The translations under genes and the position numbers were made by a program. 64,000 bases of DNA from Paenibacillus_E sp052115445 (lineage in GTDB: Bacteria > Bacillota > Bacilli > Paenibacillales > NBRC-103111), in NCBI RefSeq assembly GCF_052115445.1, contig NZ_JBFRGR010000008.1, forward strand, positions 204,022-268,021, in the 5' to 3' direction. How positions within the stretch are numbered: position 1 is the first letter of the stretch; every line of letters starts with the position of its first letter. The notes below the pieces were generated by a model. It ran no database searches, was not told where the DNA came from, and worked only from the letters and a program-made list of their open reading frames with translations. Below, piece after piece: positions 8,915 to 16,914 of this stretch.

Positions 8915-9514
8915 TTAACGGCTGTAGAACTCGACGATTTGTTTTTCGTCAATTTCTTGTGGAAGCTCGGAACGTTCTGGTAAACGGATGTATTTACCTT
9001 CTACGCTTGCGTCGTTAAACTCAAGGTAAGTTGGAAGGTAGTTACGGTTAGCAAGAGCTTCTTTCACAGTGGAAAGGCCTTTGCTTCTTTCACGAAGTGA
9101 AATCACATCACCAGTGGATACGATGTAAGAAGCGATGTCAACTTTTTTGCCGTTCACAGTAACGTGACCATGAGCAACGAGTTGACGTGCACCTGCACGG
9201 GAGTTGGAAAGACCAAGACGGTAAACCAAGTTGTCTAGGCGGCTTTCAAGCAATACCATGAAGTTTTCACCGGCAATACCTTTAAGCTTGGAAGCTTTGT
9301 CGAACAAGTTGCGGAATTGTTTCTCGTTCAAACCGTACATGTGACGAAGTTTTTGCTTCTCGTTCAATTGTACACCATAACCGCTCATTTTTTTGCGTTG
9401 TCCTGGGCCATGCTGACCTGGAGGGAATGGGCGTTTCAAGTCTTTACCGTTACCGCTCAAGGAAATACCAACACGACGGCTTAATTTGAATTTAGGTCCT
9501 GTATAACGTGACAT
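8915..9514 (-). CDS. rpsD: 30S ribosomal protein S4
   Basis: The product has 199 residues and begins MSRYTGPKFKLSRR. It includes the typical N-terminal region (PFPPGQHGPGQ) and a central S4 RNA-binding domain (LESRLDNLVYRLGL, HVTVNGKKV). S4 nucleates assembly of the 30S subunit and in Bacillus represses its own mRNA. The ATG at 9514 has AAGGAG ten bases upstream, which is preferred to an in-frame start at 9535. The gene is monocistronic with its own promoter and a ~195-base leader. Confidence 0.98.
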   Translation of the reverse strand: MSRYTGPKFKLSRRVGISLSGNGKDLKRPFPPGQHGPGQRKKMSGYGVQLNEKQKLRHMYGLNEKQFRNLFDKASKLKGIAGENFMVLLESRLDNLVYRLGLSNSRAGARQLVAHGHVTVNGKKVDIASYIVSTGDVISLRERSKGLSTVKEALANRNYLPTYLEFNDASVEGKYIRLPERSELPQEIDEKQIVEFYSR

Positions 9515-9707
9515 ATAGGGAAAACTCCTTCTCATGACAATTAGTTTGTAAATAGCATCTAGATGTCAGGGTGAAGACAAGTGCCCGATTTTGCTTACGA
9601 ATCATAAAGTGATTCCCTGTCAAGAGTAGTTCAGCCGCTGTCTTGTCAGGAGCAAAAGCAGTGAGGGTGATCACAAATGGCATTCACCGAAATCATGGTG
9701 TTACTCG
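9515..9707 (-). promoter_or_regulatory. rpsD 5' leader, candidate S4 autoregulatory region
   Basis: The predicted transcript starts near 9708, leaving about 195 untranslated bases before rpsD. Bacillus rpsD is known to be feedback-controlled by S4 binding to its leader. The length is suitable, but I did not establish the pseudoknot, so the function is inferred from family knowledge. Confidence 0.35.
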
Positions 9708-9714
9708 ACTTCTA

Positions 9715-9743
9715 ATTTTATTAAAAACAGGAGCAAGTGTCAA
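9715..9743 (-). promoter_or_regulatory. Sigma-A promoter of rpsD
   Basis: On the minus strand TTGACA (9743-9738) and TAAAAT (9720-9715) are separated by exactly 17 bases, a near-consensus housekeeping promoter. Confidence 0.75.
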
Positions 9744-9865
9744 GTCTCTCATCGCAATAACGAGAGGAAAATATCGTGCAATAGATGTGAAAAAATAGTA
9801 TGATAGGAGTAAGTGGTTTTTAAATTGGTACTTCAGGACTATTGTTAGAAAGTGAAGGAGAGCCT

Positions 9866-11851
9866 ATGAGTGAACTTCGCAGTATACAAAAGCATAGCCG
9901 CACAGAACACTTTGATGTGTTTCTTCGGCAAGGCTTTATACTTTCTGGCAACTTTTCTTATGAGGGTTTGCAGGCAAACCCAAACTTACACCAAGTATTT
10001 GAAAACTGGAATCAGCAATTCGGTCCGAACATGCTGCCTTCGCAAACTGCGCTGTTGTGCGCAAACGAGCATCTGTGTGTAATTGATTCTTGTTCGAATG
10101 ATACGCCTTCGATAGGCAACTACCTGCGATCAGGTAGTTCTTGGAAGGTTGCTGATCAAGGAGATAATCCGCTTGCTCGCTGTGAAAGTGCAGGTTATTT
10201 GCAATTGATTAATGGCGATGACTTGCACGTGAGAGAACTGAAAGCGTATTTGATTGCTGTTACGCCAGTTTTGGATAATCATGGTAAAGTTCAATTTTAT
10301 TTAGGTCTTTTTACCCAATCTCGCATAAATATGGAAAATCTAGCACAGTTGCTATATAGTCTTGCACTTTCCTTTCAAAGTTCCATCCAAAATGTTGAAG
10401 AACGTAGAAAGTACGATCGTTTAAATAACCTTCATCATTTGAAGGAAATGGAATCTAAGAAGCACGTCATTCTTTTTGAAGCATCCAAGAAACTCCTTGC
10501 AAAGATTGATGTAGATTCTGTTTTGACAGAAGTTATTGATTGTCTGGGACGTGTATATCCCAACACGCGTGTAGATTTACTTCTTTCACAAGACAATGAT
10601 TCAACGAATTTGTCCGTTAAGCCTTTGAACTTCCAACGGACAGAGTCCGATATTCGAACGCGAGCTTTTATGGAAGGTCAAGTCATCTTTGAGCCAACCC
10701 TAAGAGGGAGCGATTCAAGTTCGGGCAACATCGCGGCACCTTTATCAGGGAAACAAGGCGTGTATGGTGTTCTGTACATGGAGTTTACGGATGAACTCAT
10801 TGATGCGTCGGATTTACAATTCATTTCGTTGTTAGCGGACTCTGCAGGTACAGCTTTTGAAAATGCGAAACTGTACGAGCAATCGAATCTGATGATTAAC
10901 GAATTGCGACTCATTAATGAAATTACCAAGCAGCTTAATCAAAGTTTACGTCTAAATGAAATTTTCAATTCAGCGTCTAGTGAAATTTTAAGTATTTTTG
11001 GTGCTGATTATAGTTGTATCCTTCAAAACTCCAAAGATAACAATNAACTTATTGTTCAAGCTACGAACTTACCTGCCTTGTTTCATGAGACATTTACGCT
11101 TGATCAAGGTTTCTCAGGTCTGATTTACTCATCTAAAGAACCAATTATTATTTCCGACTATTGGAGTAATGATAAAGTGACTTCAAGTTTGATGCAGCGA
11201 ACGAATTCTCGCTCACTTATTGGTTCGCCTATCCTTGTAAACGGTAACGTAGAAGNGGTAATCCTCATTGTACATCGTTTGCCCAACTTCTTCTCTTATG
11301 ATAATTATAAGCTCTTGCAAGTGCTCTCAAGCCATATTGGACTAGCCATGACGAACGCCTCCTTGCATGCTGAAGTGAAACGAATGGTGATTACGGATAA
11401 TTTAACTGGGCTCTATGCTCGGCATTATTTGGATGAACAAGCGAATTTGATGCAGAAGAAAGACTTCTGTGGGTCTCTAATTGTCGTTGATATTGATAAT
11501 TTCAAGAAAGTGAATGACACTTATGGTCACCAAATTGGTGATAAGATTCTTATTCATGTCAGCCAGATCATCAAGTCCAGTATTAGAGAGATGGATATCG
11601 CGGCTAGATGGGGCGGAGAAGAGCTTGCTGTCTATTTGCCTCAAGTGTCTAAGGAACAGGCGATTCGGATTGCAGAGCGCATTCGGAGGCGTGTCATGGA
11701 AGAGACGCAGCCTCAAGTTACGGTGTCCTGCGGTGTATCGGACTGGAACTGGGAAGAGGATAAGATAAGTGTAGAATCACTCTTCTACCGAGCAGATATG
11801 GCTCTTTATCAAGCTAAACATAATGGCCGTAATCAAATTCAAATCGGTTGA
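9866..11851 (+). CDS. GAF-domain diguanylate cyclase (GGDEF)
   Basis: The 661-residue soluble protein is predicted to make cyclic di-GMP. The C-terminal GGDEF domain begins near NLTGLYARHYLDE and has an intact active site, GGEEL at 583-587, plus the inhibitory I-site R574-E-M-D577 five residues earlier. The middle has two GAF-like sensor segments (about 205-345 and 355-505, e.g. GNIAAPLSGKQGVYGVLYMEF). The N-terminal ~180 residues look like another sensory domain that I cannot name. No membrane segments are seen. GAAGGAG precedes the ATG at 9866; a TTG at 9842 has no such site. Two Ns (11045, 11256) hide residues in the second GAF. It appears monocistronic. Confidence 0.9.
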   Translation: MSELRSIQKHSRTEHFDVFLRQGFILSGNFSYEGLQANPNLHQVFENWNQQFGPNMLPSQTALLCANEHLCVIDSCSNDTPSIGNYLRSGSSWKVADQGDNPLARCESAGYLQLINGDDLHVRELKAYLIAVTPVLDNHGKVQFYLGLFTQSRINMENLAQLLYSLALSFQSSIQNVEERRKYDRLNNLHHLKEMESKKHVILFEASKKLLAKIDVDSVLTEVIDCLGRVYPNTRVDLLLSQDNDSTNLSVKPLNFQRTESDIRTRAFMEGQVIFEPTLRGSDSSSGNIAAPLSGKQGVYGVLYMEFTDELIDASDLQFISLLADSAGTAFENAKLYEQSNLMINELRLINEITKQLNQSLRLNEIFNSASSEILSIFGADYSCILQNSKDNNXLIVQATNLPALFHETFTLDQGFSGLIYSSKEPIIISDYWSNDKVTSSLMQRTNSRSLIGSPILVNGNVEXVILIVHRLPNFFSYDNYKLLQVLSSHIGLAMTNASLHAEVKRMVITDNLTGLYARHYLDEQANLMQKKDFCGSLIVVDIDNFKKVNDTYGHQIGDKILIHVSQIIKSSIREMDIAARWGGEELAVYLPQVSKEQAIRIAERIRRRVMEETQPQVTVSCGVSDWNWEEDKISVESLFYRADMALYQAKHNGRNQIQIG

Positions 11852-12006
11852 CGCATATTGGTGTTTGTCTTCGGACAGGCACTTTTTCTTTGTTAATCAG
11901 GCCGGTGAAGGGGAGATACAATTGTATGTATCCAGTTGAACGTATTTCTCTACCCAGTGAGCATGGAGTGAGGATGACGATCACCTGTTTGCTCTTCCTG
12001 AACCTG

Positions 12007-12022
12007 TTGTAACATGTTACAA
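12007..12022. promoter_or_regulatory. Perfect 16-bp palindrome, candidate operator
   Basis: TTGTAACATGTTACAA is a perfect inverted repeat 30 bases before the TTG start of the VTT-domain gene. Its size and symmetry suit a dimeric repressor. It is not followed by a T-run, so it is not a terminator. The regulator is unknown. Confidence 0.4.
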
Positions 12023-12052
12023 TGATTTGGTCTAAGGGAGGATGGTCGAATT

Positions 12053-12736
12053 TTGTCGGCATTTAAAAGTAAACGTACAGGACTGCTTATTTGTATTTTT
12101 ATTGTGCTCGTTGGCTTGCTATATTTCTTCTTCTTTAATCCTATAGGCATTAAACTTGCACATAGTAATATGCGGCAATTGTCCGGACATTTAAGGGACA
12201 TTGGCTGGCCCGGTAAAATTATTGGAATGAGTCTGATTTTCTTCCAAACCTTCTTTCCGTTTATTCCGTTTGTTCTCGTAGCGGGTACGAACGTTGCGAT
12301 ATTTGGAATAAAAATGGGGTTTCTTGTGAACTATGTGATGTCGTGCTTAGGAGCCGTTGCTTCCTTTTATTTTGCACGTTATTATGGACATGCCTGGGTA
12401 GAAAAGAAATTAGAGCGTTTTCCGATTGTTACGCAATTTAGCAAGCGGATGGAAAGGCACGGCTTTTTCTATGTACTAATCGGACGATTGATTCCGATAT
12501 TGCCATCATCTGCCGTTAACTTCTCCGCAGGTTTAACTCGAATGAAATTTCGGCATTTCTTATGGGGCACACTACTGGGGAAACTCCCGATCGTATTCNT
12601 GGAGTCGATGATCGCGCATGATCTATTTCATTTTCAGCGGTATAAGGGGAGATTGCTCCTACTGCTCGGGATACTGGTCTTGTTAGTATTCCTAGGAAAT
12701 AGTGTGAAGAGGGCACTAGCTCCAAAGGCGAAATAA
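12053..12736 (+). CDS. VTT-domain (TVP38/TMEM64, DedA-like) membrane protein
   Basis: The 227-residue protein has a membrane anchor at residues ~10-28 and further hydrophobic segments. The VTT/SNARE-associated domain is recognised by FFPFIPFVLVAGTNVAIFG, an acidic-free loop rich in Gly, and the later GRLIPILPSSAVNFSAG segment, which has the conserved R-x-x-P-x-x-P pattern. Members are thought to move phospholipids or other lipids across membranes. The TTG start at 12053 has GGGAGG 11 bases upstream and no better start is seen. N at 12599 hides one residue. A perfect palindrome lies just upstream. Confidence 0.85.
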   Translation: MSAFKSKRTGLLICIFIVLVGLLYFFFFNPIGIKLAHSNMRQLSGHLRDIGWPGKIIGMSLIFFQTFFPFIPFVLVAGTNVAIFGIKMGFLVNYVMSCLGAVASFYFARYYGHAWVEKKLERFPIVTQFSKRMERHGFFYVLIGRLIPILPSSAVNFSAGLTRMKFRHFLWGTLLGKLPIVFXESMIAHDLFHFQRYKGRLLLLLGILVLLVFLGNSVKRALAPKAK

Positions 12737-12852
12737 AGGGCTTACATGGAGAATGCAGGAAATTTTGTAGTTGCTTTCCCTTCCTATTCCAAGTTATCAT
12801 AGAGGAAGTAAGACGACCAACTCATTACGCGACTATAATGGAGGAATGAAAT

Positions 12853-13101
12853 ATGCCAAGTGCCAATAATGCAGCAATTGTTGAGATTTCACAAACAGCT
12901 AATAAATTCAGATCATCTATCGTTCTTCAATACGACAATAAGTATATCGATGTAAAAAGTATCCTTGGCTTGTTTACGACTCTACTTAGCTCCAGCAACT
13001 ATGATTTGCACGTTCATGGACCGGATGCTGAAGAAGCGAAAACAGCGATGGCTGAAGTATTTGCGAAGCATAATTTAGGCGTAAACGTCGTTCAAGAGTA
13101 G
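12853..13101 (+). CDS. HPr-like protein lacking the phosphorylatable histidine
   Basis: The 82-residue product aligns with HPr/Crh from the first helix onwards: IVEISQTANKF corresponds to the helix after the active site and DVKSILG to the region around Ser46 (here Ser36). Only about eight residues precede that helix, so the first strand and the G-[LI]-H-A-R-P active-site loop of HPr are absent and there is no His15 equivalent. It therefore cannot carry phosphate for the PTS in the usual way. The retained serine suggests a Crh-like regulatory role, but HPr kinase action on it is not shown. GGAGG lies ten bases before the ATG. It is monocistronic, with a terminator downstream. Confidence 0.75.
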   Translation: MPSANNAAIVEISQTANKFRSSIVLQYDNKYIDVKSILGLFTTLLSSSNYDLHVHGPDAEEAKTAMAEVFAKHNLGVNVVQE

Positions 13102-13111
13102 TTTTGAATAG

Positions 13112-13152
13112 AGAGAAGGTATTCTCAGAATCTCTGAGGGTACCTTCTCTTG
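13112..13152 (+). terminator. Terminator after the HPr-like gene
   Basis: AGAGAAGGTA and TACCTTCTCT pair around an inner TTCTCAGA/TCTCTGAG stem, followed by a short T-rich tail. Confidence 0.6.
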
Positions 13153-13224
13153 TATATTACGGCAATTTCGCTTAATATAGATCATATAAGGACGGATGAC
13201 TTTGCGTATAGGGGGAAGTTGGGA

Positions 13225-13512
13225 ATGTCTTCATCTGATTTATTGCTGGATATGAATCAAAAGGCGCTTAATCTTCTTCAAGAAGATGCAGATAAAATCG
13301 AAAAGCTGATCGAAGTTCAGATGGAAAATTTGACGACACGTCAATGTCCACTTTACGAAGAGGTATTAGATACGCAAATGTACGGACTATCGAGAGAAAT
13401 TGATTTTGCCATTCGAGCGGGACTGATCTCCGAATTGCCAGGCAAACAAATTCTCAATAAGCTTGAACGTAATCTTGCGCAGCTGTATGAAGCGTTGAAC
13501 AATAAAAAGTAA
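13225..13512 (+). CDS. ylaN: YlaN family protein (DUF1507)
   Basis: The 95-residue product is very close to B. subtilis YlaN, with the family block QCPLYEEVLDTQMYGLSREI. YlaN has been reported to bind the iron regulator Fur and to be needed when iron is low; that role is taken from the family. The ATG at 13225 (MSSSDLLLD) has AGGGGG nine bases upstream; in-frame codons from 13150 are not part of the family. In B. subtilis ylaN lies next to ftsW, and here ftsW is 1.6 kb away on the other strand with two genes between. Confidence 0.93.
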   Translation: MSSSDLLLDMNQKALNLLQEDADKIEKLIEVQMENLTTRQCPLYEEVLDTQMYGLSREIDFAIRAGLISELPGKQILNKLERNLAQLYEALNNKK

Positions 13513-13533
13513 CNCTGAAGGGTTACTTTTTTT
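13506..13533 (+). terminator. Terminator of ylaN
   Basis: AAAGTAACNC, a TGAA loop and GGGTTACTTT, then a T-run. The stem includes the ylaN stop codon, and pairing predicts that the undetermined base at 13514 is C. Confidence 0.85.
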
Positions 13534-13549
13534 GTTTGCATATAGGTAT

Positions 13550-14596
13550 TTAGACTAAGAAGAACACGACACCAAGGATGATATAGACGAACAAGAGAAG
13601 AAGTCCTTCATACCAGTTCGTAGATCCATCTTGTGTGATGGATTTGGTTATGAAGACGGCGACGCCGATGGCTGCAATCTCATAGGTGGTAAAGACAATG
13701 TTCATTGGCGTACCACTGATGAAAAAGCTGAGTAGGATTAGTACTGGCGCGACGAATAGAGCGATTTGTAAGGAGCTTCCGACCGCAATTTCCACGGCTG
13801 CGCCCATTTTATTCTTCATGGCCATCATGACCGCGGCACTATGCTCAGCTGCATTCCCGATGATAGCGATTAGGAATGCACCGACAAATAGGTCGGACAG
13901 TCCGAATTTATTTTTAACTTCCTCAATGGTTCCTACTAACCACTCACTTGTAAAGGCAACCATTGCAGTCGCAACGATGAGGAATAGAATCGAGGTGCCT
14001 TTGGACCATGGAGCCTCACCATGTTCTATGGCTTCATCAGACAGCACACTTTTGTGGGTTACCATAGAGAAGAGGAGCCAGAGCAGATAAGCTACGATTA
14101 GGATAATAGCTACAATCATACTCATGGAGGAGGTTTCGTCAGTGGTCAAACCGCGGGAAAATAATGCGGGAATGAAGAGTGCGACAACACCTAGAATCAT
14201 CAGTGAAGAGTTATGAGAAGCCAATTTAACGTTAAAGGATTGTTCTTTGAACTTTAAACCGCCTGCAAATATGCTGAGCCCAAGAACGAGCAACAAGTTC
14301 CCGATGATGGCACCAGTTAGACTGGCTTTGACAACTTCGAATAACCCATCTTTGACTAAGAAGAAAGCGATAATGAGCTCAGCCGCATTCCCGAAGGTGG
14401 CATTGAGAAACCCACCCATGCGGTCTCCTGCATAATGTGCAACACTTTCTGTTGCTTTTCCTAAGAAACCAGCCACAAAAACGATGGCGATACAAGCGAT
14501 TACGAATTGCAGAGTTGTATTCTGGTGCGTATAATGCACGATTCCGGCTGCTATGAACGAAACTAACAAGCCTATGTAGAACAATTTTCCTTTCAA
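13550..14596 (-). CDS. Ca2+/H+ antiporter (CaCA/CAX family)
   Basis: The 348-residue membrane protein has about 11 hydrophobic segments and the two inverted alpha-repeats of the cation/Ca2+ exchanger superfamily, each with the ion-binding motif: FGNAAELIIAFF in the first half and GNAAEHSAAVMMA in the second. It should export Ca2+ in exchange for protons at the cell membrane. The TTG start at 14596 has GGAGGG six bases upstream. It is convergent with ylaN and appears monocistronic. Confidence 0.93.
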   Translation of the reverse strand: MKGKLFYIGLLVSFIAAGIVHYTHQNTTLQFVIACIAIVFVAGFLGKATESVAHYAGDRMGGFLNATFGNAAELIIAFFLVKDGLFEVVKASLTGAIIGNLLLVLGLSIFAGGLKFKEQSFNVKLASHNSSLMILGVVALFIPALFSRGLTTDETSSMSMIVAIILIVAYLLWLLFSMVTHKSVLSDEAIEHGEAPWSKGTSILFLIVATAMVAFTSEWLVGTIEEVKNKFGLSDLFVGAFLIAIIGNAAEHSAAVMMAMKNKMGAAVEIAVGSSLQIALFVAPVLILLSFFISGTPMNIVFTTYEIAAIGVAVFITKSITQDGSTNWYEGLLLLFVYIILGVVFFLV

Positions 14597-14758
14597 TGGG
14601 AACCCTCCGACTCTAATATATTGGAAATTTTTACACTTCTTTTAATATACCTACTTTGCGTACCAATGTAAATTAAAATGGATACCAGCAGGCAGTTCTT
14701 GCTTTAAGCTATTGTTCTTATTACAATAGATTTATACCAAGTTTAGGGAGTGATCCGT

Positions 14759-15136
14759 ATGTCCGAAGACAATCAAACCGGCTTAATTCGAATTTCTGAT
14801 GACGTAGTATCGACCATTGCAGGGCTTGCCGCCTTGGAAACAGCAGGNATCGCGGGCATGTCAGGTGGTATTTCAGAAGGCTTAGCTAAGCGTTTAAGTG
14901 GTAAAAATGTGCAGCGTGGCGTTTCTGTTGAGGTAGGACAAGTTGAAGCAGCGATTGATTTACGTGTGATCGTTAAATATGGTTCCCGAATCCAAGATGT
15001 TTGCAGAGATCTCCAAGAGAACGTTCGGGAAGCTGTTGAAAATATGACGGGGTTAAATGTTGTGGAAGTCAATGTGAAAGTAGAAGGTGTCGCATTTACC
15101 GAAGAAGAAATTGAAGATCAGCTTCGAGTTAAATAA
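14759..15136 (+). CDS. Asp23/Gls24 family envelope stress protein
   Basis: The 125-residue protein contains the Asp23/Gls24 fold: GLIRISDDVVSTIAGLAALET, a short variable part, then VIVKYGSRIQDVCRDLQENV and a V-x-V-x-V strand near the C-terminus. Family members are often membrane-associated through partners such as AmaP and are linked to envelope stress. The ATG at 14759 has AGGGAG eight bases upstream; a GTG at 14750 overlaps that site. N at 14848 hides one residue. A second family member (yloU) is at 57976. It stands alone and ends in a terminator shared with ftsW. Confidence 0.9.
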   Translation: MSEDNQTGLIRISDDVVSTIAGLAALETAXIAGMSGGISEGLAKRLSGKNVQRGVSVEVGQVEAAIDLRVIVKYGSRIQDVCRDLQENVREAVENMTGLNVVEVNVKVEGVAFTEEEIEDQLRVK

Positions 15137-15150
15137 GACTCATAAAAAAA

Positions 15151-15192
15151 GACCCTATCGACGTTATATTATGTCGATAAGGGTCTCTTTTT
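15151..15192. terminator. Bidirectional terminator overlapping the end of ftsW
   Basis: GACCCTATCGAC and GTCGATAAGGGTC form a long stem with a T-run on one side and an A-run on the other. The ftsW stop codon (15171-15169) lies in the loop, so the stem covers its last codons. Confidence 0.85.
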
Positions 15193-16347
15193 ATGGGTTT
15201 TCTGTGTTTTTTGTGTAGCTGGTAATTCTTTGTAGGATTGTTCACGAGAAATCCCGAGAATAATCCCCATGCTGATGAGAGAGACCATCATAGAGGAGCC
15301 GCCTGCTGAGATGAAGGGAAGCGTTACACCTGTAAGTGGAATGGTATTGGTGACGCCGCCGATATTAATAAAGGCTTGTATAGCGAACATGACCATGATT
15401 CCTACACCGGATAACATACCGAACATGTCGGGACAACGTACTGCAATGAGAATTCCTCGCCAAATGAAGATTAAATAGATGAGAAGGAAGAGAGAGCTGC
15501 CTATAAATCCAAGCTCCTCGCCTATAATAGCAAAGATGAAATCGTTATGTGCTTCCGGTAAATAGTGAAGCTTCTGAATACCTTGTCCGAATCCGGCGCC
15601 AGTTAGTCCGCCATGTCCGAATGCGTACAAGGATTGCACAACTTGTAAGCCTGAGCCTTGCGGGTCAGCGAACGGATCCATAAATGAAGTTATTCGATTG
15701 AGCCTAAAGTTGGAGTCAATATCGCCTAACAACAAGTATAAGAGGATTGCAATACCAAGAAAAATCGTAAGAATAGTTCCAAGATAAAAAATATGCTTGA
15801 GGTTAGACCCACCGACCATGATAACAATAGCTGAGCACGCTAGAAGAATCATACAGGAACCAAAATCAGGCTGTAAGAGGATCAAACTGCACACGAAGCC
15901 TACGATCAAGATGGCAGGGAGTAATCCTTTACGAAAACTTCTGAATTTCTCTTCTTTATTACTGATCAGCGAAGCTAAGTAGAGAATGACGATTAACTTG
16001 GCAAACTCAGTCGGTTGTATCCCGTATCTGCCAAGTGAGTACCAGCTGCTCGCCCCATTCGCTTTACTCGTAAAGACGACGAAGATTAAGCCAAGTACAA
16101 TGAAGAAGAAAGCAGGGATAACGAGCTTCTTTAACTTCGTGTAATGGACATTCATGCAAAATAACATGCCAATGGTGCCGACCCCGACAGCAAAAATTTG
16201 CTTTCTCGTAAAGAACCAAGGGTCGTCCCACCGATAGGCACTAGTCATTGAACTTGCGCTGAACACCATAACTAGACCAAAACATACCAACACAAAGGTT
16301 AATAAGAGCAGCAGAAAATCCGGCGTTCCTCTTCGAGGGGGATTCAT
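15169..16347 (-). CDS. ftsW: Septal peptidoglycan polymerase of the SEDS family (FtsW)
   Basis: The 392-residue membrane protein has about ten transmembrane segments and SEDS hallmarks such as FSASSMTSA, GIQPTEFAKL, LLQPDFGSCMILL, GFGQGIQKLHYLPEAHNDFIFA and ISAGGSSM. SEDS proteins polymerise lipid II glycan strands together with a class B PBP. The family also includes RodA and SpoVE. FtsW is preferred because of synteny: in B. subtilis ftsW follows ylaN. The ATG at 16347 has AGGCGAGG seven bases upstream. The C-terminal tail is basic (KTQKTHKKRP). The upstream YugN-like gene ends 13 bases before it, suggesting co-transcription. Confidence 0.9.
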   Translation of the reverse strand: MNPPRRGTPDFLLLLLTFVLVCFGLVMVFSASSMTSAYRWDDPWFFTRKQIFAVGVGTIGMLFCMNVHYTKLKKLVIPAFFFIVLGLIFVVFTSKANGASSWYSLGRYGIQPTEFAKLIVILYLASLISNKEEKFRSFRKGLLPAILIVGFVCSLILLQPDFGSCMILLACSAIVIMVGGSNLKHIFYLGTILTIFLGIAILLYLLLGDIDSNFRLNRITSFMDPFADPQGSGLQVVQSLYAFGHGGLTGAGFGQGIQKLHYLPEAHNDFIFAIIGEELGFIGSSLFLLIYLIFIWRGILIAVRCPDMFGMLSGVGIMVMFAIQAFINIGGVTNTIPLTGVTLPFISAGGSSMMVSLISMGIILGISREQSYKELPATQKTQKTHKKRPLST

Positions 16348-16360
16348 GCTGATTCCTCGC

Positions 16361-16738
16361 CTAGTCTGCTAATAATTGTTGCAGTTGGTCTAATTTTTGT
16401 TTGGAAATCTTAAGTACGTTTTCTGGAATTGGAGAATTATAGTCCAAGCCATGTGGGAACGTTTCTTTGCCTATGTAAGCTTCTTCTAGATATAATACGG
16501 CATAGGGAGATTCTAGCTTGCCTGTTTCAACGCGTGCATTTACACGTAAGAAGTACACAGCTTTGCTTGCTTTATCTTCCATTTTAAAATCGTATGTAGC
16601 ACGGGTGTATTCCCATTGCCAGCGCACGAAACCAAGTTTAGTTGTTACTTCGTCTAAGTGAGCCAAATCGCTTTTTAGGCCTTTTAAGCCAGTTGCTTCA
16701 ATAATCAATTTTAACGCCTCCATATTGTACGTTTGCAT
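16361..16738 (-). CDS. YugN-like family protein
   Basis: The 125-residue soluble protein resembles the YugN-like family (PF08868), recognised by the FVRWQWEYTRATYDFKMED segment and the YFLRVNARVETG strand that follows. The function of this family is not known. The ATG at 16738 (MQTYNMEAL) has only a weak upstream purine stretch; an in-frame ATG at 16723 is an alternative. It lies just upstream of ftsW on the same strand. Confidence 0.7.
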   Translation of the reverse strand: MQTYNMEALKLIIEATGLKGLKSDLAHLDEVTTKLGFVRWQWEYTRATYDFKMEDKASKAVYFLRVNARVETGKLESPYAVLYLEEAYIGKETFPHGLDYNSPIPENVLKISKQKLDQLQQLLAD

Positions 16739-16914
16739 TCTTTTCTCATGATAGTATGTTTCTAATGGTTCTGCAAGTCGATTGCCATCTGTAAATTCTA
16801 ATATTTGATGGCGCTTTAGAGATGAAACCGTGATTGATATTTGATAGAATAGGTTTCAAGAGATCATTTTAGATATATAGTTAGGTGATCACGCCTTAGG
16901 AGGTGGATGAACTT

